Shown: positions 43,316-52,160 of the stretch, in pieces | Layout of the letters: every line of letters begins with the position of its first letter | Position numbering within the stretch: the stretch's first letter is position 1 | Assembly: GCA_000750105.3 (NCBI GenBank) | Contig: JPHH03000004.1 | Location: 806,001-870,000, forward strand | Reading direction: 5' to 3' | Length of the DNA stretch: 64,000 nt | Source of the DNA: Tolypocladium sp. Sup5 PDA-1 | Lineage: Eukaryota; Ascomycota; Sordariomycetes; Hypocreales; Ophiocordycipitaceae | The notes under the pieces: model-generated | What the model saw: the letters and a program-made list of their open reading frames with translations, nothing else | The model's database searches: none | What the model was told of the DNA's origin: nothing | Made by a program: the position numbers and the translations under genes

Positions 43316-44671
43316 TTACGGCTGATGTTGCCGCCAAAATCTGCCAGGCATAGGAGGAAGTACCTGGTATACATGTTTCTGGGATGAAGACTTTCTGCCC
43401 TATCCAGCCAGGCTCGTCGTTGTAAGGGTACTTACTGCTGGGACAGCGGGAGTGGCATGGTCTTGTTCTCTTTCGAGGTGACCATGTCCGTACGGTGTCA
43501 CTAATTCCCACCAGCCGCAGAATGAATCAAAGTTTTCATTTTCCAAGGTCTAGAGTTGGAAAACGACGTCCCAATGTCCTGAATTTCGACAACACCCCTT
43601 CTACATCGCTTTCTAATTTCTGCGCCAAGCGACTTTTGTCTAACGAAGCCAAGAGACAGAGAAGCAATCTTCTATCCCAGCTGCCTGAGGTTTGCCATCG
43701 ATATTCCCCAAGGTTCAGCTGGAGTTCTCTGCCTTGGAGCCTCCCCTTGATCTATCCTTACCCCTAAAAGCTTTCGTCCCAACTTCCCGAATACATGAGG
43801 GTGGTGAGTTCACGAGCCTCATCCGCATGCTATGTTCTCCTGGGCGACTGACTCAGGTTTGTAGAGCGACTCCTCGTCGCAACTACTCGGCTCATCCGTA
43901 CCAGCCTACCTCCTCATCTCCCCTTACTGAAGCCTCTTCCTTCCCTACAACCTCTCCCATCTGCCACCTCTGGAGAAGAGCTACGTCTCTATAGTTACCA
44001 AGGTCCGCCCAACCTGTTGTATCCCTTACTGCGCGCCCCTCGTCCGGCGCTCTCTTTACCGAAGAGAGCAGCCATACTTCAGTCCTCACTCTTGCTTAGG
44101 CGCGTATGTCCTGTCCGCACGCTGGGCCGAAATCATTCCCGGCGCGTCGGCAATCCCATACACCGATAGCCAGGCTCGGTGGGACGACCGTGGCGGGACA
44201 GCCCTTGGGTTGAGCGGCGACGAGGCGGCCGGCGATTCCTCCAGCGCCGTAAACCCTGGGGCGTTGCGGATGACGCGGCACGGTAGTGGGCAGCGGTCCT
44301 GGCGCCAGAGCAGGGCTAGAATGCTTGCATCCATCACAACGGCCGGGCTCTGAATTCCCCGTGGTCTGTTAGACTCCAGTCCGACGTATTCCTAGTCCTT
44401 TCCCGTGGCTCCGCGACATGGACGGGTATCCCGTTGCTGAACAGGCTATTCGCGAACATGAGTGGCTTTAAGGCTGGGACTCGGACGACGAACTGAGCGC
44501 GGCACCGGCGGGCGATGGGAAGTCGAATGCCGGGGGACACAATGAGCCGTGGCTATGCCAGATGATGACAAGACGAAGCAATACATTTGAGCCACAGATC
44601 CAGTAGCTCGCCTATTACGTATTGCGGACGTTGGGACGTTTAGCTTAATTTACCTTACCTTATGGATTCAG

Positions 44672-44773
44672 AAGCCGCCTACCTGGGAACCCGCCGAACA
44701 CGCCAAGACCAAGGAGATCCTCGCCGGCGTGATCGGCGCCATTGTTCATGTTGACTGCGAAGTTGAGACCATG
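44672..44773 (+). pseudogene. CipC-like (DUF3759) protein fragment
   Basis: About 34 codons read KPPTWEPAEHAKTKEILAG and continue VIGAIVHVDCEVETM. This resembles the C-terminal part of CipC-type stress proteins, where an AKELLAGFAAAEVDKLxETKGLD pattern is usual. No matching N-terminal half lies upstream, and a stop codon follows shortly. The match is short and from memory, so the call is tentative. Confidence 0.4.
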
Positions 44774-44790
44774 TTTTTAAGCCAACGAAA

Positions 44791-44806
44791 CCCCCCCCCC
44801 CCCCCC
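44791..44806. repeat. Homopolymer run of 16 C
   Basis: A run of sixteen C is followed directly by AAAAAG, just after the CipC-like fragment. Its exact length is likely to be unreliable in any assembly. Confidence 0.9.
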
Positions 44807-45244
44807 AAAAAGAAGGCAGCTTGGCAGAAATATGCACTTCCAGCCTCTTATTGCCTAATGATGTGACACGTCGAAGCCTCGAAGAATGCCTGCATTTCTC
44901 ACCCCACGTTTCGCATCGAGCTCATGGCACGGAAAGCTTCCGAGTTCCGATCTCGCAGCTTTGGCTGATTGATTGATAAAAGGGCTCGTCTGTTTCCAGG
45001 CTTAGCAAGCTGCAGATACGATGAATCGTAGTCTAATCGTTTGAAACGGCCAATCGGCTGGTCTGCTCCTCGTCGGCAGTTCCGCTGAATGTTACATACT
45101 CGCGCCTCGAGGTTTCATCGTGGGCCGTTAAGGTTCATTATGGATGGCTGACGCAAACCGGAGACGAAGGAGTCCAAGCTGCCGCGTGAGGCATTGTTGA
45201 GGGTGCCGTACCCTACTAAGCCAACATCAACGTACAGTCTCATC

Positions 45245-45251
45245 TATATAA
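45245..45251 (+). promoter_or_regulatory. TATA box (tatataa)
   Basis: TATATAA lies about 90 bases upstream of the ATG at 45340 in an otherwise GC-balanced promoter, well placed as the core element of the aminopeptidase gene. Confidence 0.6.
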
Positions 45252-45339
45252 CGCACGGCTGTACTCCGTATCCCCAATCGCCTTGACCCTAGAGCCTCGT
45301 CGCATATACAGCCGAACAAGAGATCAATTCATCGCCAAC

Positions 45340-46512
45340 ATGTCGCCGGCACAGCAGTCCAAGCGTGGTCGCGTTCGCGACGTCCTCCCCAAGCTCTATC
45401 TCGGAAAGTGGTCGCCGGGCCCCCTCAACTCCCTCACCGACGTGCCCGGCGTCTTGGTCCATACCCAGTCCATCCAGCCAGACCAGGATGTCAACACGGG
45501 CGTCACCACCATCCTGCCGCGCAAGGACTGGCACGACTGGTCGAGCTTCGCCGGCGTCTTCCGCTTCAACGGCTGCGGCGAGATGACGGGCGCGCACTGG
45601 CTCAACGAGACGGGCGTCCTCAGCTCGCCCATCATCATCACCGCGACCTCGTCGATAGGCGAAGGGTACCGTGGCGTGACCGAGTACTGCTACCGCTACC
45701 ACCGCAACCTGCACGGCGACGTGGACCTCTTCATGTTCCCCCTGGTCGCGGAGACGTTCGATGGCTTCCTCAGCGACCCGGCGCGGTTCGCCGTGACGCC
45801 GCTGCACGTCATGGAGGGCATCAAGAAGGCGACGGCGGACCCTGTACCCGAGGGCAACACCGGTGGCGGCACGGGCATGATCTGCCACCGCTACAAGGGC
45901 GGGACCGGGTCGAGTAGCCGCACGATCAAGGGATTTACTGCCGAGGGAGAGGAAGTGACTTACACCGTGGGTGTACTGGTTCAAGCCAACTACGGGGCGG
46001 CAGAGAACCTTCGCATCGGCGGCATCCCTGTGGGACGGATCCTGAAGAGCCAAGGCACCTCCCCCGAGGAGCCCTCTGGCGATGGCACATGCAGGCAGCC
46101 CCGCAAGGACGGCAGCATCATCATCGTCGTCGCCACCGACGCGCCCCTCATCCCCATCCAGCTGCAGCGGCTGGCCACCCGGGCGACAGTCGGGCTGGGC
46201 AAGGTAGGCGGGTACGGCAGCAACACCTCTGGCGACATTTTCCTCGCCTTCTCCACCGGCAACAGGATCCCGGCCCAGAAGCTATCCATGTCGCAAGGGC
46301 CTAAGCTGGACCCCTATAAGCCTCTGCCCAGGCCCGTCCAGATGACGGACAACGACACCATCGACAGTCTGTTTGAAGCCGCTGCCGACGCCACCGAGGA
46401 GGCCATCTACAACGCCATGTTCATGGCCGAGTCCATGACGGGATTCAAGAACAGGCACATCGACGCGCTTGATTTGGACAAGGTGAAGGGGATCCTGGAG
46501 ACGCGACTGTAG
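45340..46512 (+). CDS. DmpA-type D-aminopeptidase/beta-peptidyl aminopeptidase (S58)
   Basis: Family S58 enzymes are self-processing N-terminal-nucleophile hydrolases that remove N-terminal D- or beta-amino acids. The single exon gives 390 residues, close to bacterial DmpA (375). The ATG at 45340 is used because the upstream in-frame extension has no ATG. Conserved blocks: GPLNSLTDVPGVLVHTQSI, DVNTGVTTILPR, FRFNGCGEMTGAHWLNETG, PEGNTGGGTGMICHRYKGG and VGVLVQANYGAAENLRIGG. The autocleavage/nucleophile Ser lies in GGTGSSSR (residues 191-193). GSIIIVVATDAPLIPIQLQRLA and GSNTSGDIFLAFSTGN complete the beta chain. No signal peptide is seen. The intronless, bacterial-like gene beside a decayed region makes horizontal origin possible but unproven. 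Confidence 0.93.
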   Translation: MSPAQQSKRGRVRDVLPKLYLGKWSPGPLNSLTDVPGVLVHTQSIQPDQDVNTGVTTILPRKDWHDWSSFAGVFRFNGCGEMTGAHWLNETGVLSSPIIITATSSIGEGYRGVTEYCYRYHRNLHGDVDLFMFPLVAETFDGFLSDPARFAVTPLHVMEGIKKATADPVPEGNTGGGTGMICHRYKGGTGSSSRTIKGFTAEGEEVTYTVGVLVQANYGAAENLRIGGIPVGRILKSQGTSPEEPSGDGTCRQPRKDGSIIIVVATDAPLIPIQLQRLATRATVGLGKVGGYGSNTSGDIFLAFSTGNRIPAQKLSMSQGPKLDPYKPLPRPVQMTDNDTIDSLFEAAADATEEAIYNAMFMAESMTGFKNRHIDALDLDKVKGILETRL

Positions 46513-47212
46513 ATTAGGTTTGGGCAATGTCAGCTTGGCTAAGGAGGCGGGTTTAGGAACAAGTCCAAGACCTAATGGCTTCAGTCTAGCTTCCACACAC
46601 CATGCATAATCGTCGATGGGTTGAGATGTAACTTGTCGAGGAAGCGGGATACGACCGGAAGTGTTTTGTCGACTCGAGTCTCGGGCCGCACCGTCGTCTC
46701 AAGTGCGTTGCTTGTACGGATACAGTGCAACATGGCCAGCGCCGAGGCGTGTACGACGACGGGAACAGTGACACGTTCTCGCGTGGAGCATCAAGAACCT
46801 CAAGCTGTAGAAATCAAATGGAAAAGAAATCTCAACGACCCAATCTAAAGATACTTTCCAAGTGTTCAAGCCTGGCGGTCTGATGCTTGTAAAGCCGTGA
46901 CCCACACCAGCCACTCACAGCGCCGGCCATTCCAGACAGGCCAGCAGCAGCACAGTGCCAAAAGGGGCCAACTGCTCGCCTCCCACCTCAAACCTCTGGA
47001 CCTCCAGCCAGCTCACCCTCCTGATTGAGCGAGACCTCCACTGTTGACGACGACGACTCCTCGACCTCCACGGCGCCGCAGCCGCGCAGACGCACGCACG
47101 AACGCACCCTCGCTCGCTCGCATCTCAGCTCGCCCGCGTCCCCCCCAGAACATGCACCTGCGTCCTCCTCCCGGCTGACGCTCCTTCATGATCGCCGCGA
47201 CGCCGCGCACAA
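46513..47212. other. Intergenic, SEC3 promoter region
   Basis: The stretch includes the aminopeptidase 3' UTR and the SEC3 promoter. Sequence from about 47,030 is very GC-rich with CGCACGCACG-type repeats, probably the SEC3 leader. An open frame extends upstream of the chosen SEC3 start, but its protein does not look like Sec3. Confidence 0.45.
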
Positions 47213-50200
47213 ATGGACCGCGCAAATGGAGCCGGGCCAGGCGCGGCCGCCTCGCGGGCGGAGCGCTTCGAGGATGAGAAGCGCCGCATCGTCGACAGCT
47301 GCTTCAGCAAGAAGGACACCGACGGATCGCGTAAGTCACCTGCTGGCCGGCACGGAGTGGCCCTGGTCCTTTGCGAGATGGCGACGCCCGCGCCGTTGCC
47401 CTGCCCGAACGGGGTGGGTGGGAGCTAAGCTGACCTTGGTCCATGCAGTGCTCGAGACGTACATCACGCACATTAGAATTACCGAGTTCTCTTCCCATCC
47501 CACCTCGCCGCCTCCTCCGCAGGCACGCACCCCCGACTCCGAAAAACCCCGAATCATCATCGTCGCGGTCCGAAAGTCTGGTCGCGTCCGCATGCACAAG
47601 TCCAAGGAGAACGCCACCGGGACCTTCTCCATCGGCAAGACGTGGAACCTCGACGACCTCTCCCACATTGAGTCCTACACTGGCCCCCAGGTCAGCCCCA
47701 GCAATCGCGAATGGGGCAGCGACACGGGCTTCCTCGTCACGCTGGGGAAGCCTTACTACTGGCAGGCACAGACGGACAAGGAGAAGAAGTTCTTCATCGC
47801 GAGCTTGATCAAGATCTACGGCAAATACACCGGCGGCAAGGTACCCGAGCTTGCTGGTTTTGATCAAAAGGAGCTGGATCAGGTCCTCGGAGCTGGCAGG
47901 CGACAGGCTGGGGCTCCCTCGAGGCCGCCTATTCCCGACCCGTCGCCGAGCCAGCAGAGCGCTTCCTCGGCCGCATCGGCAGCTCCTCCGGTCCCCGCCA
48001 TCCCTCCTCCATCGAGCACTCCGGACCTGCCGCGATTCCAGAAGTCCCCAGCCGGCCGACCTCCGCTGAATGGAGCCAACTCTCCTGCCGCCAGCTTCGA
48101 TTCCGCTGCGTCGAGGGAACGACCACCTGCGCCACGATGGACAGCGCAGAACAACAAGAGCCAAGACTCGGTGGCCAACTCCTTTGCAACAAGGAGCGAC
48201 GATGCTTCCAGCATACCACCTCGCTCTCGCAATGGAATGGCCGGCCCTGGCGCATTTGGAAGGTTTGCGGATTCAAGGGAGCCGTCGGAACCGCCCCCCG
48301 AGACCCTGCCTCCGCCACCTCAACTGCAGCGGGAAGAGAGGCCGCCCCCAGAGAGGAGAAGACCGCCTATGGATCCGTCTCGCCCTCAGGACCGGGACTT
48401 GGTGCCTCCGCCACTAATGAGCCCAACCACCAAAAGGGAGCCCGTTGCGCCGCCCCCAAGAAGCACAGCGAGAAAGGACTCGGGCACCGGCCAGCAGCCG
48501 GTGGCCCCGTCCGTGCCCGGCGGGTTCAAGGATCGAGACCTGCAGCCACCCGTCACGGCGCCCTTGGCACCTTTGGATACCGCAATTAAACCAGAGTCTC
48601 CTATACCCGACCCGACCCGTGGGATGACGAGTGCCTCGAATGCATCATTACCAATCACACCTGCGGCGGAAACTCCGCCTCCTGCGGAGACGCCCCCTGT
48701 GCCAGAAATCCCAGACGAAGAAATGCGGCCTGGTCTGGGTCCCATGATCAAGGCCAAGAAGTCCAAGGGAGATATTGCCGGTGCGCTCTGGAAAGCTGCG
48801 TCTGCTGCAAGTGCATTCCGCCCGCGTCCAGGCGGCGCGGGAGATCGCCTCCGGCAGGTAAATATCAAGACGACCGAAGGCCCCGACGGCATCACAGGCG
48901 TCGTGCCCGCACCACCTCGACCAGTTTCCCGAGATCAGAGACCGGCGACACCAGAGGTCCCGAATCCAGCCGAGCGTAGTTCCAAGGTTCCAGAGGTGAA
49001 GCTTACAGTGCCAAACTCTAGCCGCCCAACGAGCTTGGAAGCACCTCCCAGAGAGGTCAAAAAGAAGGAGGAGCCTCGGAAAGAAGAGCCTCGGCGATCA
49101 GTCGTGACCGGAAACGATGCGAAATACCTTCAGTCTCTCGGTATTGACCCAGGCATGTTGGACGGGAGGAGTGAGGAGTTTGGTAAATGGCTCGATTACT
49201 TTGGCTGGGTCCCGGGCGAGAAAATGCGCGCTCAGAGCATGGATGACATGAAGACGGATCTTGAGCGAGAGCTCAACAAGGCCCAGGCTGGGGGCTGGCT
49301 AGCGCGCTTCCAGAACGAAGACGAGAGGGTGGATGCCATCAAGCGAGGCATTGACCTTGCGATTTCAGAGTGTGAGGAGATGGATAACTTGCTCACCTTG
49401 TACTCGGTTGAGCTTTCGGTAAGGCGGTTTCTCCCCCTTTGACAGTGGCTTTGGGATGCTAACACTCGCCCAGACACTCTCCGACGACATTGCGTACATC
49501 GAGGCACAAGGCCAAGGTCTCCAGGTGCAAACAGCCAACCAGAAGCTCCTGAAGAAGGAGCTCGAGTCTCTTCTGGAGACGTGCGCCATCACCTCCAACG
49601 ACCTCGAGGCGCTGCGATTGGCGCCTCTCGAGAACATGCGAGGACTTGAGGATGTCGAATCCGCCCTCGTGACGCTGTTCAAGGCCATGATCAAGATGGA
49701 TCCGACGCTCGGAGTCTACGACACCGCACCGGTGCCGGATGCCACGATTGACTCGGATCGCACCCTCGGTCTCAACAGCGACTACGGAAAGATGAGAATT
49801 GTTCAGGAGAAAAAGGAGATGTACCTGCAGGAGAGCGCCTTCTTCATGCGACGCCTGATCGAATTCATGGCCCGGCAGTTTGACGAAGCGTATGCCGGGA
49901 CGAAGCGTTCCCTCGAGGGTGCTCTATCAAAGAAGGTCGACGCCTCAAACTATGACGCTGGGCGAGATCTGCTGTGGAAGTACAGCCCGTTGATGCTCTA
50001 TGCCAGAGATGCTGATCTGGACAACTGGAACCGACTTGTCCAGATATACCAGGACAAGAGCCATCCGTTGTACAAGGGCCAATTCCAAAACGTCATCGCC
50101 ACCTGGCGCAAGAATTCCCGAAAAATGACGGGTGAGGAGGCGGAGCTGCTCTTCTCGTCGCAGGTCGAAAAACAGCAGGAAGGCGTGGCAACGACTGCAC

Positions 50201-51596
50201 GGAAGCTGACGGTCAAGAGGAGCCAGACTCTGGCGAGGGCCCTACGCTCGCCCTTGGCGGATGGAGGCAGCCGGGCAAACGTCGACAAGTCAGCCTCCGA
50301 GAGCAGAAGCTCCTCCGATACCAGAAGCTTCCCCTACGAAGTCTTTTCTGGTGTCTTGGACGATCTGCTGCCGCTGGTTGAGATGGAGCAAAACTTTGTC
50401 GTCGACTTCTTCCATGCCACGACGCTGGAACAGGCCGATTTCCCCGACGCCGTTGCCGCATCCGCGCCGCGGGACCGTCGTGGCGGCGATCTCAAGAGAC
50501 ACCGTGTCATGGAACCCGATCGAGAGCTGGCCAGGCGAGTGACTCGCTCAATGGAAGTGATTTTTGCGTTCCTCGAGTCGGAGCTGCAGAGGCTCATGGA
50601 ATGGGTCATTGGGCAAGATCCTTTGTAAGTCTCGGGCAACGTTTGAAACCTTGTCATGTGGTTGACTAACTCGGGCACAGGCAAGGAGTTGGTGTGCTCG
50701 CCGTCCTAGAGAAGAAGCTGTCGGAAATGAGCCAGTCGAACCAGGACTATCTGAACACGCTGCTCCAGAAACTGCACGGCCTGCTGGAAGGCCGCTTCAA
50801 GAAGTTTGTCGACGAGCAGATCAGGGCGATCGAAGAGACCAAGGTCAAGATCAACAAGCGCAAGGGAGTCATTTCGTTCATCCGCATCTTCCCCGCGTTC
50901 ATGACGGCCGTCGAGAATATGTTTGCCGGCCTGGACCCGAACCTGGCTCTGCGGCGCACGATTGATCGCGAGTACAACCGTCTGCTGAAGTCGATGTTTG
51001 ACTCCCTGATGGTGATTGCTCGAGAGCATCCCGCAGCGGGCGTTGCTAGCGGAGCTGCGGACCCCGAGGACAAGGAGGCGCTCAACTTCCACATTCTGCT
51101 CATCGAGAACATGAACCACTTCCTCGAGGAGACGGACACGCGCGGGCTCGAGGTATTGGAGGAGTGGAAGGAGCAGGCCAATACGGAGTATCACGAGCAC
51201 ATGGGCCTGTATCTCAACGCCGTGATCCGCAGACCGTTGGGCAAGCTCCTAGACCACCTGGAGAACATCGAGGCGCAGATCCAGACGGGCAAGTCGCCGA
51301 CGGCGATAGCTCAACAGCCGTCCAACAGCAAGGCAATCTTCAACAAGGTGGTGAGCAACTACGACTCCAAGGAAGTGCGCAAGGGCATCGAGGCGCTGCG
51401 CAAGCGCGTGGAGAAGCACTTTGGCGACGCCGACGACCCCGGGCTGAGCCGCGGGCTGGTGCAGAAGGTGACGCGGGAGTGCGAGGTGTTATACAACGAC
51501 GTGGAGAGCAGGATAGGGCGGGTGACGACGGACGTCTACGGGGGCGAGGTGCCGTTTGAGTGGCCCAGGGCGGACGTCAAGGCGGCCTTTCGATGA
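47213..51596 (+). CDS. SEC3: Exocyst complex subunit Sec3
   Basis: Sec3 marks sites of polarised exocytosis by binding PI(4,5)P2 and Rho GTPases and tethers vesicles through the exocyst. Exons 47213-47330, 47449-49418, 49474-50624 and 50681-51596 give 1,384 residues. An N-terminal PH-like Sec3 domain follows the start (ERFEDEKRRIVDSCFSKK, LETYITHIRITEFSS, KKFFIASLIKIYGKYTGG). A long proline-rich disordered region covers about residues 260-640. A conserved fungal block (YLQSLGIDPGMLDGRSEEF) and coiled coil lead into the helical-rod exocyst domain: LVTLFKAMIKMDPTLGVYD, ESAFFMRRLIEFMARQFDEA, WKYSPLMLYARDADLDNW and VENMFAGLDPNLALRRTIDREY. Probably important for hyphal tip growth, by family knowledge. 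Confidence 0.96.
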
Positions 51597-52160
51597 GGAT
51601 GAGCTGGATGAATCAGGACGCAGATGAATAACCAACCTGGACGCCAGGGGGCTGTTTTGGGTTTCTCTTGGACGGGCATGTATGATTGGGGGCTCTGCCT
51701 GCACGTGCTGGTATGGCTGGACAAAAGGAGGCGGGACGATGAGCTTGTCGGTGCTTGTACACTATCATGGAGACGACGAATGGCGAGCGCGGAAGGGAAG
51801 CTGTGCTTTCGAGATGCGATATGGTGCCTCTGTAGTAAACTGCACATGTACTGTGAATTTGTATGAAGTGCCAACGGTGGCGTGGCTTTTACATGTCGTC
51901 TGTGGGAGTCGAGCGATTGCCCGGGCCGCCCCCCTGGACCCTGGTCAACGTCGCGTCCCACTTTACGCGTCGCGCGACCCCACGCACCAGCTCCCTCCCA
52001 ACTTACACTCCACGCCTCGCAGGACCCAAGCGCCAGACAAGCAACTTGGTACACCTTGCACCTTCTCTGTCTCGGTTAGGAAGCCTCCTCTACCTTCCAA
52101 ATACAGGCCCGTCCTTTCTGCAAACAACAATACGGGGGTTGACCGCTCACCACGGCCGCC
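51597..52160. other. Intergenic, SEC3 3' end and next promoter
   Basis: The 0.56 kb between two plus-strand genes shows no coding signal or repeat. A CA/CT-rich leader-like stretch precedes the ATG at 52161. Confidence 0.45.

Larger units (their letters stand above)
43316..45339. other. Gene-poor 2-kb region with gene remnants
   Basis: No intact gene was recognised. The left part (43,700-44,050) is CT-rich. A GC-rich block at 44,100-44,340 has coding-like composition on both strands but no frame I can identify. A CipC-like fragment and a C16 run follow, and the right part is AT-richer up to the promoter of the aminopeptidase gene. The mixture suggests decayed genes between two conserved neighbours. 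Confidence 0.5.

Noticed and set aside
44086..44340. GC-rich block with open frames on both strands
   Set aside because: The composition looks coding, but I could not match any frame to a family, so it is described only as part of the gene-poor region.
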